30,491 bases of DNA from SZUA-584 sp964441275 (GTDB taxonomy: Bacteria; Bacillota; Clostridia; Christensenellales; SZUA-584): positions 1 to 30,491 of the forward strand of contig CAYTUG010000022.1 in assembly GCA_964441275.1 (NCBI GenBank), in the 5' to 3' direction. A model generated the notes under the pieces. It was not told where the DNA came from and ran no database searches. It was given only the letters and a program-made list of their open reading frames with translations. Positions 17,400 to 26,138 of the stretch are shown one piece after another; position 1 is the stretch's first letter; each line of letters starts with the position of its first letter. Both the position numbers and the translations under genes were made by a program.

Positions 17400-17638
17400 C
17401 AATAGTTAACGCCGATGGTTTAAGAGCAACAAAGGCGGCAATGTTTGTCCAAGTCGCCGGGGGGTTCGCATCGCAGATATTTGTAGAAAAGGGCAATAAG
17501 AAGATAAACGCAAAAAGTATAATGGGCGTGCTGTCTCTTGGGGTCAAGCAAGGCGAGAAAATATATGTGTTTGCAAACGGCAAAGACGAGCAAGAAGCTA
17601 TCGCTGCCATTGAAAAGCTTATAACCACAGTTTTTTAG
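17381..17638 (+). CDS. crh: Crh-like HPr protein (no His15)
   Basis: An 85-aa HPr-fold protein. The phosphotransferase His15 is replaced by Arg (GLRATKAA, where HPr has GIHARPA), so it cannot carry phosphate from PTS enzyme I. The regulatory Ser46 is kept in the conserved block KSIMGVLSLG. This is the pattern of Crh, the Bacillus catabolite co-repressor that is phosphorylated on Ser46 by HprK and, unphosphorylated, acts on methylglyoxal synthase; there His15 is Gln. The position after whiA matches the yvcL-crh order of Bacillus. The ATG lies inside the end of whiA, with GGGGGAG upstream. No hprK gene is in the window. Confidence 0.9.
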   Translation: MQSKELTIVNADGLRATKAAMFVQVAGGFASQIFVEKGNKKINAKSIMGVLSLGVKQGEKIYVFANGKDEQEAIAAIEKLITTVF

Positions 17639-17645
17639 CATAAAC

Positions 17646-17671
17646 AAAAAAAGCCGCATATAAACGCGGCT
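17646..17671 (-). terminator. Intrinsic terminator of eno
   Basis: On the - strand AGCCGC and GCGGCT form a 6-bp stem with an 8-nt loop followed by seven T. It lies 17 nt after the eno stop. On the + strand no T run follows, so it would work poorly for crh. Confidence 0.8.
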
Positions 17672-17688
17672 GATTTGGCGAATGTCGT

Positions 17689-18993
17689 CTATTTTAAATT
17701 AAACCAAGCATTTTTGCCTGCGTATTCGGCCTGGACGCCTAATTCTTCTTCTATTCTTAACAGCTGGTTATATTTTGCCACACGATCGGTTCGGCTTGGC
17801 GCGCCGGTCTTAATCTGGCCGGCGTTTAATGCGACCGCAATATCCGCAATGGTAACATCTTCGGTTTCTCCCGAACGGTGCGATATTACCGAAGTGTAAC
17901 CGGCACGGCTTGCCATTTGAACGGTATCCAACGTTTCGGTAAGAGTCCCTATCTGGTTGACCTTAACCAAAACCGAATTGCATACATTAAGCTCTATGCC
18001 TTTCTTTAACCTTTGCGTGTTGGTGACAAACAAATCATCTCCCACAATCTGTACTTTATCGCCTAAAGCTTCGGTAAGCATATCCCATGTTTCCCAGTCT
18101 TCCTCTGAGGCACCGTCTTCAAGCGAGATAACAGGAAATTTTGTACAAAGCTGTTTCCAATAATCAATTAACTGCTGTTTATCAAACATTTGTCCGGTTT
18201 TCCAGAAATAATATTTTCCTTCTTCGCCCTTTGCTTTAGCTTCTTCGTACATTTCGGTAGCCGCGGCATCCATAGCCAACATAAAATCTTTGCCCGGCGC
18301 ATAGCCCGCTTTTTCTATTGCGGTTGTTATCATTTCCAAAGCTTCTTCGTCCGTCTTTAAGTTGGGCGCAAATCCGCCTTCGTCGCCTACTGAGGTACCG
18401 TATCCTTTGGATTGAAGAACTTTTCTAAGGTTGTGAAAAACCTCGGCGCTCATGCGGAGGCATCGCTTAAAGCTGTCCGCTCCAACGGGCATTATCATAA
18501 ACTCTTGTATGTTTACGCTGTTATCGGCATGCTTTCCGCCGTTTAGTATATTCATCATGGGCACAGGCAACGATTTTGCGTTTACCCCGCCTATATACTT
18601 GTACAAAGGAATGTCTGAAAGAGAGGCCGCAGCCTTTGCCACGGCAAGAGAAACGCCAAGAATTGCGTTAGCGCCAAGTTTGGATTTATTGGGTGTGCCG
18701 TCAAGATTTATCATTGCCAAATCCACGGCTGTTTGGTCTAATGCGCACATGCCCGTTATTTCTTTGGCTATCAAAGTGTTAACATTTTTTACAGCCAACG
18801 TTACGCCTTTCCCAAGGTAACGCTCCTTATCGTTATCACGCAGTTCTACCGCTTCAAAGCTGCCCGTCGAGGCCCCCGAAGGTACGGCCGCTCTGCCAAT
18901 TACGCCGCCTGATAGATATACCTCCACCTCTACTGTAGGATTCCCGCGCGAATCCATTATTTCACGTGCTTTAACGGTCTCGATTGTGTACAT
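17689..18993 (-). CDS. eno: Enolase
   Basis: Enolase interconverts 2-phosphoglycerate and phosphoenolpyruvate in glycolysis. The 434-aa protein has the normal length. Motifs seen include PSGASTGSFEAVELRD near residue 38, GDEGGFAP with the catalytic Glu, the Mg2+ ligand regions AMDAAATE, SLEDGASEEDW and VGDDLFVTN, and the catalytic Lys in VKVNQIGTLTE followed by SHRSGETED. The ATG is preceded by AAGGAG. It is transcribed alone, opposite to the envelope operon and divergent from spoIIE. Confidence 0.98.
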   Translation of the reverse strand: MYTIETVKAREIMDSRGNPTVEVEVYLSGGVIGRAAVPSGASTGSFEAVELRDNDKERYLGKGVTLAVKNVNTLIAKEITGMCALDQTAVDLAMINLDGTPNKSKLGANAILGVSLAVAKAAASLSDIPLYKYIGGVNAKSLPVPMMNILNGGKHADNSVNIQEFMIMPVGADSFKRCLRMSAEVFHNLRKVLQSKGYGTSVGDEGGFAPNLKTDEEALEMITTAIEKAGYAPGKDFMLAMDAAATEMYEEAKAKGEEGKYYFWKTGQMFDKQQLIDYWKQLCTKFPVISLEDGASEEDWETWDMLTEALGDKVQIVGDDLFVTNTQRLKKGIELNVCNSVLVKVNQIGTLTETLDTVQMASRAGYTSVISHRSGETEDVTIADIAVALNAGQIKTGAPSRTDRVAKYNQLLRIEEELGVQAEYAGKNAWFNLK

Positions 18994-19150
18994 TTTGTTT
19001 ACTCCTTAATTACTGTTTTTAATATATTTAACCATCGGGTGCTATTATTAAAACGCTTAGCGGCAGTACAAGCTGCATAATTTCCCGAGGCTATTCGCGT
19101 TTAACCAGATTAGCTTGCGAACGGTATCAATGCGGGCATAAGATATTTTT

Positions 19151-19180
19151 ATTATATATCAGCATTGTTGTTTATTGCAA
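19151..19180 (-). promoter_or_regulatory. Likely sigma-A promoter of eno
   Basis: On the - strand TTGCAA (19175-19180) and a perfect TATAAT (19151-19156) are 18 bp apart. It would give a leader of about 150 nt before the eno ATG. Confidence 0.65.
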
Positions 19181-19187
19181 TAAGTTT

Positions 19188-19207
19188 AGCCGCATATATA
19201 AGCGGCT
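19188..19207. repeat. Inverted repeat upstream of the eno promoter
   Basis: AGCCGC and GCGGCT flank an 8-nt A/T spacer. No T run follows on either strand, so it is not a clear terminator. It lies directly upstream of the eno -35 box, and 17 of its 20 bases match the terminator hairpin at 17652-17671. Confidence 0.6.
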
Positions 19208-19311
19208 CTAAGCTACGGAAAATAATATATGCAAAATGGGCACAAAAAAGCCATACAAGCACTTTTTTTTTATACGGTATCGTCAAATTATGCTCAAGCC
19301 GTTTGCACAGA

Positions 19312-19344
19312 GTGACAATGTTTATTTGCGCAGCCCATTATAAT
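19312..19344 (+). promoter_or_regulatory. Spo0A-type sigma-A promoter of spoIIE
   Basis: GTGACA (19312-19317, 5 of 6 matches to TTGACA) and a perfect TATAAT (19339-19344) are 21 bp apart. Such over-long spacing is known from the Spo0A-activated spoIIE and spoIIG promoters of Bacillus subtilis. TGACGAT on the - strand at 19279-19285 matches the 0A box TGNCGAA at 6 of 7 positions, and TGACAAT overlapping the -35 matches at 5 of 7. Confidence 0.6.
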
Positions 19345-19375
19345 CTGTTCACAACATTCTTTATGGAGTGATATT

Positions 19376-21700
19376 ATGTCTTCTCAAATCGTTTCTGCAA
19401 AACTGCCGGCGCAATTTTTGATAAGGCAATTTTGTTATCGCCATATTGGCGCAATAAAAAGAATCGCACTTGTTTTTTTGTTTATGCTATTGGGTTTTGT
19501 TTTGGCGCGCATAGAATTAGCGCTCAATATCGCGCCCTTTGGACCTGCCTTTGTAGCTGCCTGTTTCTTTTCCCGCAGAGCGGAAACCGTATTTTCCGCG
19601 GCCGGGGTATGTTTCGGCGCGCTGCTGGTTCCGCACAGCACGTTATTTATTGTAACGGTAACGCTTATTATCTCTGTAACGCTTATTTGTATCGGCCAGT
19701 TAAGGCTTAAACGCTGGATAGCTCTTCTGACTACCGCTTGCGCTTATGCGGTTGGCGCAGCGGTTTTTAAAACCGCTAGCTTAAATGATTATCTGTCGGC
19801 TGTTTTAGGCTGTTTTATTTCGTTGGCTATGATTTATGTTTTTAGCACGTTATTGGAGATAGGCATGAGAGGCAAGCAACGCAGCATATTTAGCGCCGAA
19901 GAGACAATATGTATTGCGCTTGGGGCGCTTATAGCCGTGTGTGCTTTCGGGCCGCTTAATATTTGCGGAGTTTACGTTGCTTATGTTGTTGCTCATTTTA
20001 TAGTGATATGCGTTGCTTATATTGGCGGCGCGGCGTTAGGCGCGGGGGTTGGCGTAGCTCTTGGGCTGGCGTTATGTGCCGGAATACATGCTGATTCTGC
20101 GGTTATTGGAATGGTGGGCATACAAGGATTGCTTTCAGGCACATTAAACAGGCTCGGCAAAGCGGCAGTTGCAGCCGGTTATATAATAATCAAACTTTTG
20201 TTTGTTGCGGCGTTTTACGCCTCGACCGTTTGGCAAAGCTTAATCATAGAAGCGGCGGTTGCAATATTTTTGTTCTTGTTGCTGCCCAAAAAGGTTTTTG
20301 CATTTGCGGCAAGGTATGTAGACATAAAGATTAAACATGACTATGAATATAAGCTGCATGTGCGCAGAGTAAAAGAGCTTACCGTAAAAAGGCTTTTTGA
20401 AGTTTCGGATATTTTTGTTAAAACGGGCGAGCTTTTTGTTAAAGAGGCGCAACACAACTTGATGGCAAGCAATAATATTTATTCGGCCCTTTCCATGGTT
20501 GCCGATAACACATGCAAAGATTGCGTCTTTAAAAAAAGCTGTTGGGACAAAGACTTTCTTGCAACCTATGGCGTGTTTTTGCAGCTGATGACCGCATACG
20601 AAGAAAGAGGCAAAATAGACCAGTCGGATATACCGCCGCTGTTTTTAAAAAAATGCTACAACATAAAAGGAATATTAAATACCGCGCAGAACGTTTTTGG
20701 AGCGTATCTTCTTAGTATGAACTGGCAAAGAAGGCTGGAAGAAGCTCGGATAATCACGGGAAGGCAGCTTAAAGGTGTGGCGCGCGTAGTGGCGGATATC
20801 GGGCAGCAAATGGACGCCGGGTTTCAGTTTCTGCCCGCAATAGAAGAAAAGATCGCAAGGGCGCTTGATGCGGTTAATATCAGGGTGAAGGAGGTGTGCG
20901 CCGAAAGCTTGGCAGGCGGGATGACAATTGGTATTAAGCTAAAAACGGGCGTTGCGGGCGCGCGTAATATTGAGAAAGTATTAAGCGGCGCGTGCGGGAT
21001 GCCAATGCAGAACACGGACGAAACGTTGAGCAAAAAGGGAAACTATCGTACCTTATTGTTTGAACAGGCGCATAGGTATTGCGCTTTAACTGCGGTTGCG
21101 TGTGCCGCTAAGGGCGAAGTGTCGGGAGACAGCCACATATACGGCACACTGAAGGACGGCAGGTATATTTTAATGCTTTGCGACGGAATGGGGAGCGGTG
21201 AGAGCGCAAGGCGCGAAAGCGTTGCTACAGTATCGTTGGTAGAAAACTTTTTCCGCGCCGGTTTTGATGATACCGTTATTTTTGATACTATCAATAAAAT
21301 ATTGATGTTAAAAGGAAGCGAGGAAGCGTTTTCAACTGTGGATTTATGCGTTATTGATTTGAAAACGGGCGAAGCGAATTTTACTAAGATTGGTTCTGAA
21401 TGCGCATATATTTTGAACAAAGAGGGAATCGCCACCGTACAGCCGGGTGCGTTGCCGATAGGAATATTAGAAGATGTTACCCCGGTTTGCGCTAATAAAA
21501 AGCTTATTGCGGGCGATATGATTGTGATGATAAGCGATGGAGTGGCGGATGCTATAAAACAGGATGCGGCGGTGTGGTTTTCAGACATCCCGCAAGATGA
21601 CGCGCAGATGAGCGCGAACGCAATACTTGCAAAAGCGCTGTGCAACAGTGAGCCGGCAGACGATATGACGGTAATGGTTTGCCACATATCCAAACTGTAA
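19376..21700 (+). CDS. spoIIE: Stage II sporulation protein E
   Basis: SpoIIE is a membrane PP2C phosphatase that dephosphorylates SpoIIAA to activate sigma-F in the forespore and also helps form the polar septum. The 774-aa protein has an N-terminal part with about ten membrane helices (about 25-310), a central cytosolic region with a Cys pattern (NTCKDCVFKKSCW, about 378-390), and a C-terminal PP2C domain (about 575-774). Metal-binding motifs are D603-G-M-G-S-G and D721-G in ISDGVADAI. The ATG has GGAGTG 5-7 nt upstream. It is probably transcribed alone from the 21-bp-spaced promoter. It is strong evidence that the organism can form endospores. Confidence 0.95.
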   Translation: MSSQIVSAKLPAQFLIRQFCYRHIGAIKRIALVFLFMLLGFVLARIELALNIAPFGPAFVAACFFSRRAETVFSAAGVCFGALLVPHSTLFIVTVTLIISVTLICIGQLRLKRWIALLTTACAYAVGAAVFKTASLNDYLSAVLGCFISLAMIYVFSTLLEIGMRGKQRSIFSAEETICIALGALIAVCAFGPLNICGVYVAYVVAHFIVICVAYIGGAALGAGVGVALGLALCAGIHADSAVIGMVGIQGLLSGTLNRLGKAAVAAGYIIIKLLFVAAFYASTVWQSLIIEAAVAIFLFLLLPKKVFAFAARYVDIKIKHDYEYKLHVRRVKELTVKRLFEVSDIFVKTGELFVKEAQHNLMASNNIYSALSMVADNTCKDCVFKKSCWDKDFLATYGVFLQLMTAYEERGKIDQSDIPPLFLKKCYNIKGILNTAQNVFGAYLLSMNWQRRLEEARIITGRQLKGVARVVADIGQQMDAGFQFLPAIEEKIARALDAVNIRVKEVCAESLAGGMTIGIKLKTGVAGARNIEKVLSGACGMPMQNTDETLSKKGNYRTLLFEQAHRYCALTAVACAAKGEVSGDSHIYGTLKDGRYILMLCDGMGSGESARRESVATVSLVENFFRAGFDDTVIFDTINKILMLKGSEEAFSTVDLCVIDLKTGEANFTKIGSECAYILNKEGIATVQPGALPIGILEDVTPVCANKKLIAGDMIVMISDGVADAIKQDAAVWFSDIPQDDAQMSANAILAKALCNSEPADDMTVMVCHISKL

Positions 21701-21814
21701 GTGGCGATAAACTTTTAAAAACCGCGTGTAAAGCGTTAAGCGGGAAAAGCAACAGCATAAAGGCGCGTATTTTGCGCAATAATTAAACAATTTACTATAT
21801 TAGCTGCATGTCCG

Positions 21815-21844
21815 GTGCGGCGCAGTTAAGACGCCACATTTTTT
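21815..21844 (+). terminator. Possible terminator of spoIIE
   Basis: GTGCGGCG can pair imperfectly with CGCCAC (2-nt bulge), followed by six T. It lies about 115 nt after the spoIIE stop and 16 nt before the next -35 box. The stem is short. Confidence 0.45.
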
Positions 21845-21859
21845 ACAAGCCCGGTTTCG

Positions 21860-21887
21860 TTGACTTAGGTTCGGATGATGGTATAAT
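21860..21887 (+). promoter_or_regulatory. Sigma-A promoter of the MATE gene
   Basis: TTGACT (21860-21865) and TATAAT (21882-21887) are 16 bp apart. The -10 box ends only 7 nt before the ATG at 21895, so the transcript may begin at or next to the start codon. Confidence 0.65.
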
Positions 21888-21894
21888 ACTAATC

Positions 21895-23322
21895 ATGAAT
21901 TTTGCATTAAAGAGAAGACGCGCTGTATTATCAGATAAAGAGAAAAAGATATTCTATAAAAAATTTTTAACCTTATCAATTCCCCTTGCGGCTCAAAGCT
22001 TTATTAAGGCGCTTATGTATTTTATAGACAACATAATGATTGGTTCTTTGGGGGAAGACGCAATCGTGGGCGTTGGCAACGCAAACCAAATAGCGTTTTT
22101 TTGTTTTGTATTTGTGATTGGAGTTTGCTCGGCAAGCTGGGTGTTTGCCGCAAGGTATAACGGTGAAGGCGATAATTTGGGTATAAAACGAATGCTCGGC
22201 ATATGCCTTGCCGGCTCGGTTATAGTCGGCACTCTGTTTTGTTTACTTACGATAATTATGCCGCAAGCGTTAATTGCAATATTTAACCCTTTGCCCTCCG
22301 TTGTCAAAGAAGGCGCGGATTATATCTCTATTGTGGGGATATCATATATTTTTATGGCAATTTCACAATCGTACGCTAACATATTAAAAGGGTGCGAAAA
22401 AACTAAACTGCCCATGATAACGGCAATAATATCATTGTTTGTTAATGGCGCGATAAATTACGTTTTGATACTTGGCAAATTCGGCGCGCCGGCGCTTGGC
22501 GTTAAGGGGGCCGCAATTGGCACCGTAATTGGCTCGGCGTTAGATACTTTGTTGCTTGTTGTTATTTCCAACATCAGGCATAACGAAGCAAAGGCTACCC
22601 TTCGGCAAATGTTTCCTTCCTTCGGGATACTCAGGCCATATATTACACAGTTTTTCCGCGTTGGTTTGCCAATAATAATAAACGAAGTGCTGTGGGGGGC
22701 TTTCGCAATGTGCATGGTTGTCATCTACAACCGTATTGGCATTGAGGCTGCCGCCGCGATGGCGGTGTTTAGCGCGCTTGAAAGGCTTGCATATGTGGTA
22801 TATACCGCTGTGGGCAACTCATGCGGAGTTATGGTGGGCAACTTGCTTGGCGAAGGGTGCAAACAAAAAGCATACATTTATGCGAGGCGGTTTTTGAAGA
22901 TGACCCCCGTTGTTACAATAGTTGTGGGCGGTTTGGTTTTGGCGGGGTTAGAACCTTTTCTAACGCTGTATGATGTTTCGGAGGGAACGCAGCAAACTTT
23001 AAGGAGCATCGTATATACATGGGCGGCGATAGCGTCCGTTATGACGTTCAATTATACCAATATATGCGGCGTGCTCAGAAGCGGCGGCGATGCAAGGTTT
23101 TCTTTAGTGTTGGATATCACAGGCAGTTGGCTGTTTACATTGGTTCCGGCGTTGTTGCTTGGGATCGTTTTTAGATTACCGTTGTTTTTAACGTATATGG
23201 CGGCATATCTATGCGGTGACGGAATTAAAGCGATAATAGGAATAAAGCGTTTCGTTAGCTGTAAATGGATACGCGATATCACTTTCACAACACGGTTGGC
23301 GCGACAAGATATTACAAAATAA
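21895..23322 (+). CDS. MATE family multidrug/cation efflux transporter
   Basis: A 475-aa polytopic membrane protein with about twelve helices in two similar halves (about 30-240 and 250-460). Features typical of the family are FLTLSIPLAAQSFIKALMYF with IDNIMIGSLG at the start of the first half and FFRVGLPIIINEVLWG at the start of the second. MATE proteins export drugs or metabolites in exchange for Na+ or H+; the substrate is unknown. An ATG at 21808 in the same frame lies before the promoter and inside the spoIIE terminator region, so I start at 21895. That ATG has no ribosome site, which fits a leaderless mRNA. The gene stands alone. Confidence 0.9.
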   Translation: MNFALKRRRAVLSDKEKKIFYKKFLTLSIPLAAQSFIKALMYFIDNIMIGSLGEDAIVGVGNANQIAFFCFVFVIGVCSASWVFAARYNGEGDNLGIKRMLGICLAGSVIVGTLFCLLTIIMPQALIAIFNPLPSVVKEGADYISIVGISYIFMAISQSYANILKGCEKTKLPMITAIISLFVNGAINYVLILGKFGAPALGVKGAAIGTVIGSALDTLLLVVISNIRHNEAKATLRQMFPSFGILRPYITQFFRVGLPIIINEVLWGAFAMCMVVIYNRIGIEAAAAMAVFSALERLAYVVYTAVGNSCGVMVGNLLGEGCKQKAYIYARRFLKMTPVVTIVVGGLVLAGLEPFLTLYDVSEGTQQTLRSIVYTWAAIASVMTFNYTNICGVLRSGGDARFSLVLDITGSWLFTLVPALLLGIVFRLPLFLTYMAAYLCGDGIKAIIGIKRFVSCKWIRDITFTTRLARQDITK

Positions 23323-23406
23323 TGACTAAAGCGTTTCAATTCTTTTAATTACCATGCGATTTTTGCAGGAGATTGCAGTATTAGCATAGAATATATACGG
23401 TAGGTT

Positions 23407-23435
23407 AAAATATCTGTTTTTGTTTTGCATACAGG
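23407..23435 (+). promoter_or_regulatory. Possible sigma-E-like promoter of the SpoIID-type gene
   Basis: AAAATATC (23407-23414) and CATACAGG (23428-23435) are 13 bp apart, close to the sporulation sigma-E pattern (ATATT and CATACANT). A competing sigma-A-like pair, TTGCAG and TAGAAT 18 bp apart, lies about 60 nt further upstream. Confidence 0.3.
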
Positions 23436-23464
23436 GGTAAATATTTAGTGAGGGGAATGCCGGT

Positions 23465-26125
23465 TTGAGTATATCTTTATTTAAAGCACTTAAAAAAACA
23501 ATATATTTGCTTTTGGTTGCCGTTTTGGTAGTGGGTATTATTGCTGCGCAGCTTGGGCATTCGCAGGCTGCCGATACCTCTATTATGCGGGTAAAGCTCT
23601 CAATAGCTTCTACCGATTCATTTTCTTTTTCGATTAACGGAAACTATGGGATTAGCTCGCAACCGGGTATTTACCTTGCTTCAGGCCAATATACCGTTAA
23701 ACTGCAAAGCGGGCAGCTAAAGCTATACTCGGGAAGTTCTCTTATTTGCTCCGGCTCCAGCTTAAAGATTATTGAATTCTTGCCGCCCTCCGGCACATAT
23801 AATTACGCAACCATTAAAACCTCAAAATATGGTACAAATAAATATCGCGGCGATATCGAATTTCGTATAAGCGGCAGCTCAATAGCAGCTATCAACCATG
23901 TATATTTAGAATATTACCTGTACGGCGTTGTGCCGCATGAGATGAGCGATTCGTGGCCTATTGAGGCTCTTAAATCCCAGGCGGTTGCGGCGCGTACATA
24001 CGCCGTGCGCAATATGGGCAGCGGTACATACGATATAGGGGATACTTCTTCAGATCAGGTTTATAAAGGATACAATCCGTCTTACAAAAACGCAATAAAA
24101 GCTGTGGACGATACGGCCAAAATGGTGCTAAAATGCGGCAGCGAGTTTGTTCAGACGTATTATGCCGCATCCAACGGCGGCTACGTCGATATTCCGCAGC
24201 ACGTATGGTCTGCAAGCGCCGCAAAAAAACCATACCACATAACTAAAGAGGACCCGTATGATACGGCTAACGCTTGGAGTGTGCAGGAAGTTTTGGCTTT
24301 CCCCAAAACTTTTTCCGGCTCTAACGGAGTTAAATACCAATACATGAAAGACGGCGTAATGATTGACGGCTCTAATACTTTTAGCGAAAATGCGTTGCGC
24401 TATTTTAAAATATCGGCGCTTGCCAAGGTTGCGGAACGTGGCTACATTGCGGCGGTGTCATCGGATATTGATGTCTTGCAAATTAACAGGATAGTCGCAC
24501 ATACGTACGCAGGCAACCACGGCCTGCCGGACTATGCGGGTAAGAATAACTGCGTCTTCTATAATAAAGCCGATATAACGATGACAGTGCTTGCTAACAG
24601 AAGCGCCACACTCGAGGAAGAGATGGAGACGGGCGAAGCTTATATAGGCGAACCTGTTTGTGTAACTTTTACCGTGGACCTTAGCAAACTCGATGAAACG
24701 GGCGGGACATACCGTTCGTTTAACAACTCAAGTCTTAGGCTTTTTGTGGTTGAAGAAACCCAAACGAGCTGGAACATATATCACAGAAGATATGGCCATG
24801 GCGTCGGGCTAAGCCAAAGGGGCACCCAGGTGCAGGCAAAACAGGGACGCACATATAAGCAGATACTTGAGTTTTACTTCCCGGCTACGAAGTTTGAACA
24901 GTTAAACATAGCTCCTCCGGTGCTAAATCCGGCATCGCAGCCCGGTTATGAAACTAATGCGACAATCGTTAACTGCGTTGATTATGTTAACGTTAGAAGC
25001 GCCCCTAATACAAGCAAGCCGGCTATAGGCAAAGCTTTTGCCGCATCGCGCATTTATGTTATAACGCCGTTTGTTACGCCCGAGTGGCACAAGATCGACT
25101 TTGGTGGAATAGACGCCTATATATTTGCCTACTATGTTCAAATAGACGAGCCGGCAGATACCCCGACTCAGCCGGTTGACCCTCCATCGCCGACCGAATC
25201 GTTGGAACCTGAGCCTACGAACAGCGAAACGCCGTCACCGACCGAATTTCCGCCGACACAGGAGCCCGGGCCTTCCGGTCCCGAAAAGCCCGCTATTTCC
25301 CAGAAGGGCACCGTTTCGTGCGATACGCTGAATGTAAGGAGCGGGCCGGGTACGAATTTTAGCGTTGCCGGCAAACTTAAAAAAGGCGCCGATGTAGAAA
25401 TAATTAAAGCCTTCGATACAACAAAATGGCATAAAATTTGGTATGCCGGCAAAGAGTGCTACGTTTCGGCAAGCTATATTAAATTAGAAAATGAAATAGT
25501 GGCTAACGGCATAGTTACGGCTTCCGTGCTTAACGTTAGAAAAGCCGCAACAACCTCTGCGCCTGCGGTCGGAAGCTTAAGCAAAGGCGCAAAGGTTGAA
25601 ATAGTTACGTTGAACGTATCGAAAGATTGGCACAAGATATTGTATAATGGGGACTGCGCGTATGTACATGCCGATTATATCAAAGTTGAAGGGCAATCGG
25701 GCGGCACAGGCCAACCGGGAGGCGACGAACCGGGCGATGATAAGAGCGATGTGTATGCAACTGTAAACGCGAACAGGGTGAATTTCCGCCAGAGCGCAGA
25801 TTTAAAAGGAAAGATAATTAAAACGCTTTCGCGCGGAGACACCGTTTTGCTGCTAAAACCCGGTTCAAGCTGGCACAAAATAAAGTTTGGCGGAGTGGAA
25901 GGTTACATGTACGCCCAGTATCTTGATGTTCCGGCCTCCGTTAAAGGCAAAGTCACCGCAAGCACGCTTAATGTGCGCAGCGGCGCATCAACCTCGTCAA
26001 CCGTAATAGGCAAACTGCCTAAAGACTCCGCAGTTGAGATTGTAAAAAAGGGCGCCGTGTGGCATACGATTAAGTTTAAATCATCTACTGCGTATGTTTA
26101 TGCGTCATATATAAAACTGCAATAG
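23465..26125 (+). CDS. Secreted SpoIID/LytB-domain protein with five SH3 repeats
   Basis: An 886-aa exported protein. The signal peptide covers about 1-37 (cut near SQA-AD). The SpoIID domain follows (about 120-480), with E159 in GVVPHEMSDSWPIEALKSQA matching the catalytic Glu of SpoIID and with the conserved HGVGLSQRG near residue 448. SpoIID-type enzymes cut glycan strands from which stem peptides have been removed. After this come five bacterial SH3 domains (starting near 498, 615, 678, 760 and 826), with a Pro/Thr/Glu-rich linker between the first and second. SH3 repeats usually bind cell-wall peptides. SpoIID of Bacillus lacks them, so this may be a LytB-like amidase enhancer or a vegetative paralogue. 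The start is TTG, 7 nt after GAGGGGAA. A terminator follows. Confidence 0.9.
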   Translation: MSISLFKALKKTIYLLLVAVLVVGIIAAQLGHSQAADTSIMRVKLSIASTDSFSFSINGNYGISSQPGIYLASGQYTVKLQSGQLKLYSGSSLICSGSSLKIIEFLPPSGTYNYATIKTSKYGTNKYRGDIEFRISGSSIAAINHVYLEYYLYGVVPHEMSDSWPIEALKSQAVAARTYAVRNMGSGTYDIGDTSSDQVYKGYNPSYKNAIKAVDDTAKMVLKCGSEFVQTYYAASNGGYVDIPQHVWSASAAKKPYHITKEDPYDTANAWSVQEVLAFPKTFSGSNGVKYQYMKDGVMIDGSNTFSENALRYFKISALAKVAERGYIAAVSSDIDVLQINRIVAHTYAGNHGLPDYAGKNNCVFYNKADITMTVLANRSATLEEEMETGEAYIGEPVCVTFTVDLSKLDETGGTYRSFNNSSLRLFVVEETQTSWNIYHRRYGHGVGLSQRGTQVQAKQGRTYKQILEFYFPATKFEQLNIAPPVLNPASQPGYETNATIVNCVDYVNVRSAPNTSKPAIGKAFAASRIYVITPFVTPEWHKIDFGGIDAYIFAYYVQIDEPADTPTQPVDPPSPTESLEPEPTNSETPSPTEFPPTQEPGPSGPEKPAISQKGTVSCDTLNVRSGPGTNFSVAGKLKKGADVEIIKAFDTTKWHKIWYAGKECYVSASYIKLENEIVANGIVTASVLNVRKAATTSAPAVGSLSKGAKVEIVTLNVSKDWHKILYNGDCAYVHADYIKVEGQSGGTGQPGGDEPGDDKSDVYATVNANRVNFRQSADLKGKIIKTLSRGDTVLLLKPGSSWHKIKFGGVEGYMYAQYLDVPASVKGKVTASTLNVRSGASTSSTVIGKLPKDSAVEIVKKGAVWHTIKFKSSTAYVYASYIKLQ

Positions 26126-26138
26126 CACACTGGTATAA

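Larger units (their letters stand above)
18994..19375. other. Divergent intergenic region between eno and spoIIE
   Basis: No gene is seen. From left to right it holds a possible second eno promoter (TTGTAC 18 bp from TAATAG on the - strand, 19042-19071), the better eno promoter (19151-19180), an inverted repeat (19188-19207), a possible 0A box (19279-19285) and the spoIIE promoter (19312-19344). Confidence 0.6.

Noticed and set aside
21043..21693. 216-codon frame opposite to spoIIE
   Set aside because: It is the antisense shadow of the conserved PP2C domain, with low-complexity Ser/Ala composition.
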